A program made the translations under genes and the position numbers. A stretch of DNA of 64,000 nucleotides from Pseudomonas pisciculturae (GTDB lineage Bacteria > Pseudomonadota > Gammaproteobacteria > Pseudomonadales > Pseudomonadaceae): assembly GCF_015461805.1 (NCBI RefSeq), contig NZ_JACVZE010000006.1, forward strand, positions 186,001 through 250,000, in the 5' to 3' direction. The notes under the pieces are model-generated. The model was not told where the DNA came from. It searched no databases and saw nothing but the letters and a program-made list of their open reading frames with translations. Of the stretch, positions 6,748 through 15,208 are shown one piece after another. The stretch's first letter is position 1; each line of letters begins with the position of its first letter.

Positions 6748-7531
6748 AATGAACGACCAGCAGGTTGCCGGGCTGGCGTCTGCCATCTGCGCAACCGCAG
6801 AGGCTATGGGCCAGGAGGTGAACCCAGGCACTGCCGCCATGATGGCTGAAGACCTCTGCGCCTATCCGGTGCCAGCGGTCAAAGCCGCGCTGAAGGCCTG
6901 CCGCTTCGAGGTGAAAGGCAAGCTTGCCATGGCCGACATCCTCCAACGCGTCCAGGCCTCCGACGGTCGTCCGGGCAAGGACGAGGCTTGGGCCATCGCA
7001 ATGACCACCAACGACGAATTCGAAACCGTGGTGCTGACCGACGAGATCCAGTTGGCCCTAGCCGCCGCGAAACCTGTCCTCGACGCCGGCGACAAGATCG
7101 GCGCGCGCATGGCGTTTATCAGCGCTTACGAGCGGTTCGTCGGCCAGGCCCGCCAAGACACCAAACAGGTTAACTGGCACGTCTCCGTGGGGTTCGACGC
7201 GAGCCGCCGTATTCAGGCCGTCACCAAGGCCGTGGAGCTGAAGCGCATTCCTCGCGAACACGGCCAGAAGTACCTAGCAGACCTGAGCATCGAGCCGATC
7301 ACCGAGGACGGGCGTGCCCTTGCCGGGCTGATCACCGGCGCCGTTACCCGGCCCGCTCCCGCGCTGCGCGAAAAGCTGCAGCTCGTGAAGGAATCGATGC
7401 TGGAAATGCGTGCGGCCAACGCCGAGAGGAAGGATGAAATGCGGATTGATGCGGCCAATGAGTTGGCAGATCGCCGGGCGCTGCTGCTGAAGCAGGCGCG
7501 GGACTTGGAGCAGGAGAGGGCGCCGCAATGA
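6734..7531 (+). CDS. Phage early protein following the replication initiator
   Basis: This 265-residue soluble, mostly helical protein lies in the place of lambda P (helicase loader). I see no Walker A motif or known loader signature. The N-terminal 70 residues resemble small replication accessory proteins, and the C-terminal 60 residues are a charged coiled coil (ERKDEMRIDAANELADRRAL). ATG 6734, with AGGTGA upstream, is preferred over a GTG at 6725. It overlaps both neighbours slightly and so is in the same operon. A replication-partner role is inference. Confidence 0.6.
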   Translation: MNTFEMNDQQVAGLASAICATAEAMGQEVNPGTAAMMAEDLCAYPVPAVKAALKACRFEVKGKLAMADILQRVQASDGRPGKDEAWAIAMTTNDEFETVVLTDEIQLALAAAKPVLDAGDKIGARMAFISAYERFVGQARQDTKQVNWHVSVGFDASRRIQAVTKAVELKRIPREHGQKYLADLSIEPITEDGRALAGLITGAVTRPAPALREKLQLVKESMLEMRAANAERKDEMRIDAANELADRRALLLKQARDLEQERAPQ

Positions 7532-8034
7532 ATGAAGCCAGACAGCAACAGGTACTCGCCGGGCAGTCTTCGATTGCTCAAAAGGTCTTCGGCTACGTCC
7601 CGATCCAAACGAGCTGGAGCAATCACGAAATCCACGGCGCGGTCACGACAGCCAAGGCCACAGGCGCATCGCCGTACGCCATACGCCGCGCCCTGGGCGA
7701 ACTCAAGGAAGCGGGCCTGATCCGCGAGCCAGTCGGCGGCAAGTTTCAGCGTGACGCAGCAACCCCCAAACCAAAAAAGGAGCAGGCCGTGACCCAGGTA
7801 GCCAATCAGGCTGTTGTTTCGATCAAGAAGCCAGAGGCGGGCGCCCTGGATGTTCTCGCCGGCTTGTCCGTCGAGGTGATCGGGTTGGCCGATGAGATTG
7901 GTCTGCGCCTCAAGGCCCTGGCCGGCCGCATCGAGGAAGTGGCGCTGTCGGTTGAAGCTGAGCGCGAAACCAATGCCGCCGCCGTGGGCAAGCTGAAGCA
8001 ACTGCAAGAGCTGCTGAAGGGGATCTCGCAATGA
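7528..8034 (+). CDS. Phage protein with winged-helix-like N-terminus
   Basis: This 168-residue protein has a predicted DNA-binding N-terminal part (residues 30-75: WSNHEIHGAVTTAKATGAS and YAIRRALGELKEAGLIREP, typical of winged helices). A Lys/Pro-rich linker leads to a C-terminal helix (residues 105-168). It overlaps the upstream gene by four bases and the downstream membrane protein by four. Specific role unknown; perhaps a replication or regulatory accessory. Confidence 0.6.
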   Translation: MNEARQQQVLAGQSSIAQKVFGYVPIQTSWSNHEIHGAVTTAKATGASPYAIRRALGELKEAGLIREPVGGKFQRDAATPKPKKEQAVTQVANQAVVSIKKPEAGALDVLAGLSVEVIGLADEIGLRLKALAGRIEEVALSVEAERETNAAAVGKLKQLQELLKGISQ

Positions 8035-8369
8035 AGACGCCTGGCCAAGTATTCACCCGTGCTCTCGACGCCGCTCTCCTGGTCTGCCTTGTCCTCGGGA
8101 ACTCCGACGTGAAGGAATTCGCCTTTTGGCTGATTAGCTTCATGGTCGCACTGACGTTCATGGGGTGGTTCGTGATGACTCCGGACTTGGCCGAGAAGAT
8201 TCAGGGGCGCACGCTCTTGAAGAAGGCTTTTGGTGTTTTGGTGCCCCTCCTGTTTGTCGCCGCCCTCATCTATGGTGGCTTCCCGATCCTGGCTGCGCTT
8301 TACGCAACCGCAGCCTCTGGCGTTCGTATTGCTGCCGAATCGAAGCTGGCTGCTCAGGTGAAGCCATGA
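8031..8369 (+). CDS. Small phage membrane protein
   Basis: This 112-residue protein has three predicted membrane segments, at about residues 12-28, 30-50 and 66-100. It is linked by four-base overlaps to the genes on both sides, within the early operon ahead of NinB. No family recognised. Its position outside the lysis region argues against a holin. Confidence 0.6.
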   Translation: MKTPGQVFTRALDAALLVCLVLGNSDVKEFAFWLISFMVALTFMGWFVMTPDLAEKIQGRTLLKKAFGVLVPLLFVAALIYGGFPILAALYATAASGVRIAAESKLAAQVKP

Positions 8370-8782
8370 CCAGCCTCCAGATCCGTAACGAATCGGACCG
8401 CAACCGCGCCATGGGACACCTTGCCGCCCTGGACCTGACCAAGCCCAAGAAGCTGGCCATCACCGAAGTGGACCGCAGCGGGAAGCAGAACAAGGCCCTG
8501 CACGCGGCCCTGGCCGATATCGCCGCCCAGGTGGAACACGCCGGGAAGAAGTGGGACACCCTGATTTGGAAGCGTCTGCTGACTGCCGCCTGGCTGCGTG
8601 AGTCGGGTGATCAGCCACAGATGATCCCAGCGGTAGACGGCAACGGCTTTGACGTCATCTACGAGCGCACCAGCAAGCTCACCGTGAAGCAGTGCGGCGA
8701 GCTGATCGAATGGGTTCATGCCTTCGGCGCCGAGCACCAGGTGCGCTGGACACAGAAGGACAATTGGGGAGGGCGCTACTGA
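8366..8782 (+). CDS. ninB: NinB-type recombination protein
   Basis: This 138-residue protein has the typical NinB layout: N-terminal IRNESDRNRAMGHLAAL, KNKALHAALADIA-like helices (here QNKALHAALADIAAQVEH), WKRLLTAAWLRE, and the C-terminal Gly/Trp tail. NinB (Orf) of lambda is a single-strand-binding recombination mediator that replaces RecFOR. The start at 8366 overlaps the previous stop by four bases. It abuts ninG, as in the lambda nin region. Confidence 0.85.
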   Translation: MTSLQIRNESDRNRAMGHLAALDLTKPKKLAITEVDRSGKQNKALHAALADIAAQVEHAGKKWDTLIWKRLLTAAWLRESGDQPQMIPAVDGNGFDVIYERTSKLTVKQCGELIEWVHAFGAEHQVRWTQKDNWGGRY

Positions 8783-9426
8783 TGGCGATCGAACGGAAGC
8801 CGGCCAAGCCGAAGAAGTGCCGCGTTTCTACGTGCAGGGCCTCATTCGTCCCTTCGCGGATGGGGCAGGCGGTGTGCAGTCCGAAGTGCGCACTCGTCGA
8901 CGGGCCACGGCACGCGCCGAAGGCCCGCAAGGCCCTGGACCAGATCGAGCGCGCCGAGATCAAGGTGCGCAAGGAGAAGCTGAAGAGCAGGGCGGATCAC
9001 CTCAAGGATGCGGAGAAGGCTGTACGTGACTACAGGCGCACCTATGAACTGAGCATTGGCAGCGGGTGCATCAGTTGTGGTGACTCGCAGGAATCGATTC
9101 TGGCCGCTCAGGGCTGGAAGACCGGCGGCGCATTCGATGCCGGCCACTTCATGGGCAAAGGTGCCCGCCCAGAGCTGCGACTGGTATCAAACAATATTTG
9201 GCTTCAGTGCAAGAGCTGCAATGCGGGCTCGTCCAAGTTCGCCCGCAAAGGCCAGACGGTTTCACAGGGTTTCCGTGCTGGGCTTATCGCCCGCATCGGC
9301 ATGGAGGCTGTCGAGGCACTGGAGGCCGATCACGCGCCGCGAAAAGAAACCGTAGCTCAACTGAAAGCCATTACCGCCGAATACCGGGCAAAGACCAGAG
9401 AGCTGAAAAAAGGGGAAGCCGCATGA
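8782..9426 (+). CDS. ninG: NinG/Rap recombination nuclease
   Basis: This 214-residue protein belongs to the NinG/Rap family of Holliday-junction/branched-DNA nucleases. The N-terminus has paired cysteines (CRVSTCRASF and VCSPKCAL) likely to bind zinc. The central part has CISCG, and an HNH-like end: FDAGHFMGKG, NIWLQCKSCNAG. ATG 8782 overlaps the ninB stop. Together with ninB it forms a phage recombination pair. Confidence 0.87.
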   Translation: MAIERKPAKPKKCRVSTCRASFVPSRMGQAVCSPKCALVDGPRHAPKARKALDQIERAEIKVRKEKLKSRADHLKDAEKAVRDYRRTYELSIGSGCISCGDSQESILAAQGWKTGGAFDAGHFMGKGARPELRLVSNNIWLQCKSCNAGSSKFARKGQTVSQGFRAGLIARIGMEAVEALEADHAPRKETVAQLKAITAEYRAKTRELKKGEAA

Positions 9427-9968
9427 CCTATCGCAACGTTGTTTCAGCAGTAGTTCGAGCCTTGGCGGCCGAGACAATCACTTCCGCCGGCGGCTGCGAC
9501 TTCGAGCCGAAAGTGCAATGCGCCAAGCAGAAGGGGGAGATCGTAGGCAGGGAGGCAGCGCTGCTTCAGGACTGCTGGGTGTTTGGCCGGCTGCACAAGT
9601 CGCTCACCCCGGCGCACTGGCGAGCGCTGGTGGCGAAGTACTCAACCCATGAAGAGCGCAAGCATGGCGCGATCCTGGAGTTGCTCAGCTCGGTTAAATC
9701 GCCGGCGCCCAAGCGGTTCCGCGAGTGCGCGATCCTGACCTGGGCGATTCCGCAGGTTGCCGGTGCCGAGGGCAAGCGCTCCGCCGCAGTGCTGCCGGCC
9801 GCCTGGTACGACATCACCAACTGGGACAATGACGGCAAGCCGGAATCGACCCGTTACCGGTGGCGCTCGTCGATCCGCAAGGCATTGGATGACCAAGTGA
9901 ATGAGGGGTTAACTGCCGCTCAGGAACTGCTCGATGCGGAGGGTTTGATCGAAAGTCGAGCTGCATAG
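9423..9968 (+). CDS. Probable late-gene antiterminator (Q-like)
   Basis: This 181-residue basic protein is the last gene of the early operon and overlaps ninG by four bases. Position and size fit the Q antiterminator, which lets RNA polymerase read through terminators into the late genes. The sequence (CWVFGRLHKSLTPAHWRALVAKYSTH and RYRWRSSIRKALDDQV) is compatible, but I cannot confirm the family. An intergenic region with a terminator (10053-10076) follows at once, as at the lambda Q/pR-prime/tR-prime locus. Confidence 0.6.
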   Translation: MTYRNVVSAVVRALAAETITSAGGCDFEPKVQCAKQKGEIVGREAALLQDCWVFGRLHKSLTPAHWRALVAKYSTHEERKHGAILELLSSVKSPAPKRFRECAILTWAIPQVAGAEGKRSAAVLPAAWYDITNWDNDGKPESTRYRWRSSIRKALDDQVNEGLTAAQELLDAEGLIESRAA

Positions 9969-10052
9969 CAAATAGCCATTGCATTAAGTGAGAAAGTGAG
10001 AGAATATTTACCCATCCTGTCGATCTTGCGCGTTAGGGATTGATGTTAAGAG

Positions 10053-10076
10053 CCTCGCGAATATGCGGGGTTTTTT
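10053..10076 (+). terminator. Terminator after the Q-like gene (candidate antitermination target)
   Basis: Stem CCTCGC / GCGGGG (one G-T pair) with a 6-base loop, then TTTTTT. It lies 85 bases after the Q-like stop. This is the place of a late-promoter leader terminator. Confidence 0.75.
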
Positions 10077-10122
10077 GTATGCATTGTTTGATATTGTCAT
10101 ACCTCCACTCACGGAGGACGAT

Positions 10123-10425
10123 ATGAGCAAGTATGTTGTGACGCAGGCGCCAGATGGGCACGAACCCCATTGGATCGTGAAACCGTCGAATTTTGGCCCT
10201 ACCGCGCCAGGTTTTGAGTTTATGTTAGATAGCGAGTCTGACTCGAAATTACTGGCTCAAATGTTGAATTCGCGACCTGCATATCAATGGGTTGCGGAGG
10301 TGAATGATATGGATCATGAAGAGCTATATCAGGCAACGCTGAAAATCGAAGATTTGAAACTTGAGTGGTCTAAGATGGGGATCAAAATAGTGACCTACGC
10401 CCCTGTGGGGCATGGGCTGCTTTAG
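10123..10425 (+). CDS. Small hypothetical protein, probable cargo gene
   Basis: This 100-residue acidic soluble protein starts at an ATG with an excellent ACGGAGGA site 5-6 bases upstream; the frame upstream of it runs through the terminator and is not coding. Base composition is visibly richer in A/T than the flanking early genes. It is bracketed by terminators (10053-10076 and 10475-10499), the hallmark of an independently acquired gene. Family not recognised. Confidence 0.65.
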   Translation: MSKYVVTQAPDGHEPHWIVKPSNFGPTAPGFEFMLDSESDSKLLAQMLNSRPAYQWVAEVNDMDHEELYQATLKIEDLKLEWSKMGIKIVTYAPVGHGLL

Positions 10426-10474
10426 TTCTCCATCAGAGCCTCAAGTTTTAATTTTCATGAGGCAACAATGAAAG

Positions 10475-10499
10475 GCTCGCTCTGGTAGCGAGCTTTTTT
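10475..10499 (+). terminator. Rho-independent terminator
   Basis: Perfect 7-bp stem GCTCGCT / AGCGAGC with a 5-base loop, then TTTTTT. It closes the small cargo gene and faces the opposing gene at 10556. Confidence 0.85.
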
Positions 10500-10555
10500 C
10501 ATTCTGGGGAAATCCCCACTTATTTAAAGCGGGGCCGGGAGTAGGGCATTAGTCT

Positions 10556-11164
10556 TTATTGTAACTCTAAGTGGAACCTTAGATGGGCCCACATGTGTGA
10601 AACGCCGATCTGATTGACAGCTTCTTTCACGGTGCTGTACTTATCTATTGGATCATTGTATTCGTCGGGCCAAGTCGAAAAACCACACACTATAACTGCG
10701 GATGTCAGTTGGATTATTTCTTTTCCAGACTGTCGGAAATAGTCCGGATGAGAAACCCCGAGTTGCTCCAGCTTAAATGAAAACTGGTTCCGCCAGTGCA
10801 TTTCGTGGCTTAAGCATTCCTGAAGCAGTAGAGGATCGTCGATCCTTAGTTTTGTGCTTTTGAACTCTTCAATCAGCCTTGCGGATGTGAGCCAGTTGAT
10901 TCGATTTCGCGGAGGCACATTGAGCTGTTCGTTTGCCCCCATGAGGGCTGCGTAGGCGCGCTCAAGCGTGGTTGTCGCGTGCTCTAGCAGGCGAGCATTT
11001 TCTCGCAGATGGTCTTCCCTGATTCTCGAGGCTGCCGTTATTGATTCATTTTGGGCTATCGCACGGCGTGCCGCACTTGCGCTCACTGCGCTAGTGATGG
11101 CTGACACTGCCGCGGCAACTGCTGCTGCTGCAGTTGCCGTAAGGGTCCACTCACTTACATCCAT
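10556..11164 (-). CDS. Membrane-anchored hypothetical protein, antisense cargo
   Basis: This 202-residue protein is encoded against the direction of the late genes. An N-terminal Ala-rich membrane anchor (about residues 8-35) is followed by a coiled coil (residues 35-80) and a cytosolic C-terminal domain of unknown fold (residues 90-202, with WRNQFSFKLEQLG and GFSTWPDEYNDPIDKYSTVK). Opposite orientation and a more A/T-rich sequence suggest acquired cargo expressed in the lysogen. No family recognised. Confidence 0.65.
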   Translation of the reverse strand: MDVSEWTLTATAAAAVAAAVSAITSAVSASAARRAIAQNESITAASRIREDHLRENARLLEHATTTLERAYAALMGANEQLNVPPRNRINWLTSARLIEEFKSTKLRIDDPLLLQECLSHEMHWRNQFSFKLEQLGVSHPDYFRQSGKEIIQLTSAVIVCGFSTWPDEYNDPIDKYSTVKEAVNQIGVSHMWAHLRFHLELQ

Positions 11165-11238
11165 TATATTTTCCTAAGGTTCATATCTTCTTGCGAGAGG
11201 CTGCTGCAGAACCTTATTGAACGTCAATAGGCCCGAAT

Positions 11239-11565
11239 ATGGATTTTTTTCACCGTCTGTTTGACAGGTTCGAATTGCTGATTGCGGGCCTTGTTGGGGC
11301 GGTGATCGCCAGCTGGTGGCACAAGGACGACTTGGGTGACTGGCGAGCCTGGGTGATCTTCCTCATCACTGGCGTGGCCTGCTCGATCTACCTGACGAGC
11401 ATGGTCAGCACCTACCTGGGCGTGACCGAGCCGAAGATCGTCGCCGGCATCGGCTTCCTGCTGGGGGCCTTCGGTGGTTCGCTTCTGGCGGCAATCAACC
11501 GAGCCATCAAATCCGCTGACCTTTGGGCGCTCATCCGCCAGCGGTTCGGGGGAGGCAACCCATGA
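11239..11565 (+). CDS. Holin-like phage membrane protein
   Basis: This 108-residue protein has three predicted membrane segments (about residues 12-27, 36-57 and 66-88) and a charged C-terminus, the size and topology of class I holins. It is the first gene on the plus strand after the Q region, where Pseudomonas siphoviruses often place a holin. It overlaps the next membrane protein by four bases. The endolysin and spanins lie 26 kb away, so the lysis functions are split. Confidence 0.65.
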   Translation: MDFFHRLFDRFELLIAGLVGAVIASWWHKDDLGDWRAWVIFLITGVACSIYLTSMVSTYLGVTEPKIVAGIGFLLGAFGGSLLAAINRAIKSADLWALIRQRFGGGNP

Positions 11566-11906
11566 ATCTTGAACTGATCAACTCCATCGCCTGTGGCCTG
11601 ATTTCGCTGTGGGCCACCTGGTGCGTACTGAGCGGCAAGGTGCGTGACGGCATCTTGGGCAAGCTGATCTACACCGCCATCTCCATCAGCGGGTTTGTGG
11701 TCATGGCGCGCAGCCAGAATATCTTCTTCGGCCCGACCACCGCCGGCCTGACACTGCATGTGTCCCTGGCCCTGGCTGGTATGCGGCACATCTTCATGGT
11801 CACGTACTGGCAGCGAGTAAAAGTCTGGCTTTGCCGGACGCTGAACTGCGAGCACTGCCTGCAATGCGACAAGGCGCCAGGTGGAGTGGAGCGCCGGAGT
11901 AAGTAA
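11562..11906 (+). CDS. Second small phage membrane protein (holin/antiholin-like)
   Basis: This 114-residue protein has three membrane segments (about residues 4-23, 35-52 and 61-80), followed by a basic tail with CEHCLQC, a possible metal-binding cysteine cluster. The start at 11562 overlaps the upstream gene and has GGAGG 6 bases before. Paired small membrane proteins in this position often act as holin and antiholin; that role is inference. Confidence 0.6.
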   Translation: MNLELINSIACGLISLWATWCVLSGKVRDGILGKLIYTAISISGFVVMARSQNIFFGPTTAGLTLHVSLALAGMRHIFMVTYWQRVKVWLCRTLNCEHCLQCDKAPGGVERRSK

Positions 11907-11908
11907 TC

Positions 11909-11945
11909 CGCGCCACGTTTTCCGAATGCGCCAAATCGTGGCGCG
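11909..11945. repeat. Dispersed hairpin repeat, copy 2
   Basis: CGCGCCACG and CGTGGCGCG arms (9 bp) are separated by 19 bases, with further partial pairing inside. It begins three bases after the preceding stop and ends 17 bases before the next ATG. The left arm plus TTTT is identical to copy 1 at 4949. Confidence 0.65.
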
Positions 11946-11962
11946 CAATCATGGTGACCTGA

Positions 11963-12217
11963 ATGACCGTCAAGGTGCTGGAGTTCAAGCGTGAAGGTTG
12001 GCGCGATGCCGCAAAGACCCTCCGGAAGATTGCTGACGACCTCGATGCCGGCGAGCATCCTGAATGCACTGTTGGTGCGTTGACGTTGATCGGCCCCAAA
12101 GGCCAGGTCACGGTATTTGGCTTGGGGCCGAAGTGCGACGACTTGCAATGCTTGGGCGCGATGCGCCTGGGTGAGCAGAAGCTGATTGACGTGCTGCTGG
12201 ATGGCGGGGAAGGGTAA
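11963..12217 (+). CDS. Small hypothetical phage protein
   Basis: This 84-residue acidic soluble protein has the N-terminal helix MTVKVLEFKREGWRDAAKTLRKIADDLDAGE and a short beta-rich centre (LTLIGPKGQVTVFGLGPK). No family recognised. It lies between the holin-like genes and the packaging genes, directly behind the dispersed hairpin at 11909, which could affect its translation. Confidence 0.55.
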   Translation: MTVKVLEFKREGWRDAAKTLRKIADDLDAGEHPECTVGALTLIGPKGQVTVFGLGPKCDDLQCLGAMRLGEQKLIDVLLDGGEG

Positions 12218-12279
12218 GCCGTAGTGGGCCACTTCGAACTGATGGCATACTGCTCGTCCAATTAGGATGGGAGAGAGTC

Positions 12280-12747
12280 ATGGGTTTTCAGCCGGTAGAC
12301 TTAAACAGTCAACAATCAATGAATGGTGCGAGATCCGATTGCGAAAGCATTTTGGCTTTCTGTGATCATCTGTTGAGTTCGCAGGAATGGTTTTTTGCGC
12401 TGAAGGATGCCCAGGTTCAATATGGCGTCACCTTCAAGCGTGAAGCAGGCCTGCTCTGCTCACTGGAAACCCCTTATGGCAATGCTAGGGGGCGGTTGAC
12501 CATGCAGATCGTTGGTGGAGTGATGGAAGGCAGGTACGTTTTTGAAAAGAGTGTAGTTTCTGCAGACGGACAGAATGTTTGGGTTTCGGTATGGGCGATC
12601 AGGATCGGTCGTAATGGAAACGTATGGCTTGGCGACGAGGGCGAAAAAGAGATTGATGTCGTAAATCTTGGCCCTCAAAACGTTTCAATCGGCGCGGCGG
12701 CGAGATCTTTGCTGTACCGCATCGCGGTCACGCCAATCTTCAAGTAG
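12280..12747 (+). CDS. Hypothetical protein, probable cargo
   Basis: This 155-residue soluble protein is mainly beta-rich in its second half (GRLTMQIVGGVMEGRYVFEK, NVWVSVWAIRIGRNGNVWLG). A GGAGAGAG site precedes the ATG. GC is somewhat lower than in the packaging genes. A hairpin terminator at 12766-12795 follows. It is therefore likely an inserted cassette. Function unknown. Confidence 0.55.
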   Translation: MGFQPVDLNSQQSMNGARSDCESILAFCDHLLSSQEWFFALKDAQVQYGVTFKREAGLLCSLETPYGNARGRLTMQIVGGVMEGRYVFEKSVVSADGQNVWVSVWAIRIGRNGNVWLGDEGEKEIDVVNLGPQNVSIGAAARSLLYRIAVTPIFK

Positions 12748-12765
12748 CGTTGGTCAATAGCTCAG

Positions 12766-12795
12766 CCCCGCCAAGCGCGGGGTTTCTTGTTTTTG
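12766..12795 (+). terminator. Terminator-like hairpin ahead of metallopeptidase gene
   Basis: Stem CCCCGC / GCGGGG followed by a T-rich tract. It ends 21 bases before the next start codon and belongs to the recurrent start-associated hairpin family. Confidence 0.65.
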
Positions 12796-12803
12796 GAGGC
12801 AAG

Positions 12804-13427
12804 ATGGATAGGCCATACCCTCCATCGTCACTGCTTGAGCTGTCCGACCTATCCGACTTCGGTATCCGCCTGACCCCAGCCCCTGAGGTGTGGGAATGGC
12901 TCCAGGCCGAGATCCTTGCCGACACCGGCAGCATTCACAACGAAGACCATGCCCACCTACTGGATGCAGACATCCGGACCATGTGGGCGTCATCGAGCTT
13001 CGCCAAGCAGGGGCGTACAGTCCTGGGCCAGGCCGAACAGGTAGCGTTCCGCGCCGGTGGCTGGCAGAAGGCTCGGATGGAGCAACAGATGCGTGATTGG
13101 TTCGGCGACGTGCCGGCTTTCATCATCACCTTGGCTGCTGACTACTGCGCCGAGTGCAGCGACACCGACTTCTGCGCCCTCATTGAGCACGAGTGCTACC
13201 ACATCGCCCACGCCGCGGATAAGTACGGCCAACCAGCCTTCACCAAGGACGGCGCACCCAAACTGGAGATGCGCGGCCACGACGTAGAAGAGTTCGTTGG
13301 TGTCGTCCGCCGCTACGGTGCAAGCCCTAACGTTCAGGCGTTGGTGGATGCTGCAAACAGTCCCGCCGAGGTGGGGAAATTGAACATTTCGAGGGCCTGC
13401 GGAACCTGTCTGCTCAGATCGGCCTGA
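12804..13427 (+). CDS. Putative phage metallopeptidase
   Basis: This 207-residue protein has the zinc-peptidase motif HECYH (in ALIEHECYHIAHAADKYG, about residues 130-134), with a further His/Glu downstream (RGHDVEEFVGVVRRYG) that could complete the site. This pattern is the signature of the putative phage metallopeptidase family found near terminase genes. Substrate unknown. ATG 12804 has TGGAGG 4-5 bases upstream, right after a start-associated hairpin; the longer frame upstream crosses that hairpin and is not used. Confidence 0.75.
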   Translation: MDRPYPPSSLLELSDLSDFGIRLTPAPEVWEWLQAEILADTGSIHNEDHAHLLDADIRTMWASSSFAKQGRTVLGQAEQVAFRAGGWQKARMEQQMRDWFGDVPAFIITLAADYCAECSDTDFCALIEHECYHIAHAADKYGQPAFTKDGAPKLEMRGHDVEEFVGVVRRYGASPNVQALVDAANSPAEVGKLNISRACGTCLLRSA

Positions 13428-13458
13428 TTCTTGACAGGCTCTAGACGGATGAGAATTT

Positions 13459-13920
13459 ATGGCAGTCCTGAAAAATGAGGTGAAGAGCTTCATCGTTCAG
13501 GCGCTGGCGTGCTTTGACACACCGTCTCAGGTGGTGGAAGCCGTCAAGAACGAATACGGGGTTGTGGTGAGCCGCCAGCAGGTGGAGACGCACGACCCAA
13601 CCAAGTCTGCGGGGAAGGGGCTTGCTGTGAAGTGGGTGACCTTGTTCAACGACACCCGCAAGCGCTTCCGCGAAGAAACTGCCGAGATCCCAATCGCCAA
13701 CCGCGCCTTCCGGCTCCGGGCCATGAACCGCTTCGTGGAGAGGGCCGAGTCGATGAAAAATATCGGCCTGGCTATGCAGATCTTGGAGCAGGCGGCGAAA
13801 GAAACCGGCGATATGTTCGTCAACCGCTCCAAGAAGGAAGAGGCGGGCGATGAACCTGTGATCCCGACCCGGATTCAGGTCGACGTGGTAGACGCGAGGA
13901 AGCCGAATGCCGAGCCTTAA
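13459..13920 (+). CDS. Small terminase subunit (DUF2280 family)
   Basis: This 153-residue protein has the DUF2280 pattern: VKSFIVQALACFDTPSQVV, VSRQQVETHDPTK, then a helical bundle with RAFRLRAMNRFVERA and MQILEQAAKETGD. DUF2280 proteins precede large terminase genes and act as the DNA-recognition subunit. It overlaps the large-subunit gene by 14 bases. Confidence 0.82.
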   Translation: MAVLKNEVKSFIVQALACFDTPSQVVEAVKNEYGVVVSRQQVETHDPTKSAGKGLAVKWVTLFNDTRKRFREETAEIPIANRAFRLRAMNRFVERAESMKNIGLAMQILEQAAKETGDMFVNRSKKEEAGDEPVIPTRIQVDVVDARKPNAEP

Positions 13921-15208
13921 CGTTCCTCAGGCTCAGTTCCTCAAGCTGCCCCACAAGTTTCGTGCGTTCGTTGCCGGGTTCGGCTCAGGCAAGACCTGGG
14001 TGGGCTGCTCGGCGCTCAGCAAACATTTCATGGAGTGGCCCGGCGTCAACGCTGGCTACTTCGCACCGACTTACCCGCAGATCCGGGACATCTTCTATCC
14101 GACTATGGATGAGGTGGCCTATGACTGGGGGCTGAAGACCAAGATCAACCAGGCGAACCACGAGGTTCATATCTACAGCGGCCGGCAGTATCGCGGCACT
14201 GTGATTTGTCGCTCGATGGAGAAGCCGCAGACCATCGTCGGCTTCAAGATCGGCCAGGCCTTGGTCGATGAGCTGGACGTGATGAGCTTGCTGAAGGCTC
14301 AGCAGGCCTGGCGCAAGATCATTGCGCGGATGCGTTACAACCTGCCCGGACTCAAGAACGGGGTGGACGTAACCACGACGCCTGAGGGTTTCAAGTTCGT
14401 CTACCAGCAGTTCGTGAAGCAGCTCCGTGACAAGCCGAAGCTGAACGACATGTACGGCCTGGTGCAGGCCAGTACGTTCGACAACGAACTGAACCTGCCG
14501 GATGACTACATCGCATCGCTGATGGAGTCGTACCCGCCGCAATTGATTCAAGCTTATCTACGTGGGCAGTTCGTCAACCTGACGTCCGGCACGATCTACA
14601 CGGCCTATGACCGCAAGCTCAACGGATGCTTTGACACTGTGCAGCCAGGTGAGCCGCTGTTCATCGGCATGGACTTCAACGTCGGCAAGATGGCGGCCAT
14701 CACCCACGTCAAGCGCGACCAAGGGTTGCCCAGGGCCGTGGATGAACTGGTCGACGGCTACGACACGCCCGACATGATCCGGCGCATCAAAGAACGCTAC
14801 TGGCAGCACGACGGCAACGACTTCAAGAAGACCTGCGAAATCAGGATCTACCCGGACGCCTCGGGCGACTCGCGCAAGTCTGTGAACGCCAGCATCACTG
14901 ACCTTGCCATGCTTCGACAGGCCGGGTTCGCGGTCATCGCTCCAGCGGCAAACCCGCCGGTGAAGGATCGAATCAACGCAATGAACGCCGTCTTTTGCAA
15001 CGCGCAGGGCGAGCGCCGCTACCTGATCAACCCGTTTACCTGTCCGACCTACGCCGATGGCCTGGAACAGCAGGTGTGGGGTACGAACGGGGAGCCAGAT
15101 AAAACTGCCGGTATCGATCACGCGAACGACGCAGGCGGCTACTTCATCCACCGCGAGTACCCGATCATCAAACCGGTCACCGCCATTAAAATGGGATACG
15201 CCCGATGA
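13907..15208 (+). CDS. terL: Terminase large subunit
   Basis: This 433-residue packaging ATPase/nuclease has Walker A AGFGSGKTW at about residues 23-31 and Walker B LVDELDV at about 118-124. The RNase H-like nuclease part begins around residue 250 (FIGMDFNVGKM, Asp256), with further acidic residues in YPDASGDSRKS and GIDHANDAGGYF. It cuts the concatemer and pumps DNA into the prohead through the portal. It overlaps the small subunit by 14 bases and the portal by 4. Confidence 0.93.
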   Translation: MPSLNVPQAQFLKLPHKFRAFVAGFGSGKTWVGCSALSKHFMEWPGVNAGYFAPTYPQIRDIFYPTMDEVAYDWGLKTKINQANHEVHIYSGRQYRGTVICRSMEKPQTIVGFKIGQALVDELDVMSLLKAQQAWRKIIARMRYNLPGLKNGVDVTTTPEGFKFVYQQFVKQLRDKPKLNDMYGLVQASTFDNELNLPDDYIASLMESYPPQLIQAYLRGQFVNLTSGTIYTAYDRKLNGCFDTVQPGEPLFIGMDFNVGKMAAITHVKRDQGLPRAVDELVDGYDTPDMIRRIKERYWQHDGNDFKKTCEIRIYPDASGDSRKSVNASITDLAMLRQAGFAVIAPAANPPVKDRINAMNAVFCNAQGERRYLINPFTCPTYADGLEQQVWGTNGEPDKTAGIDHANDAGGYFIHREYPIIKPVTAIKMGYAR

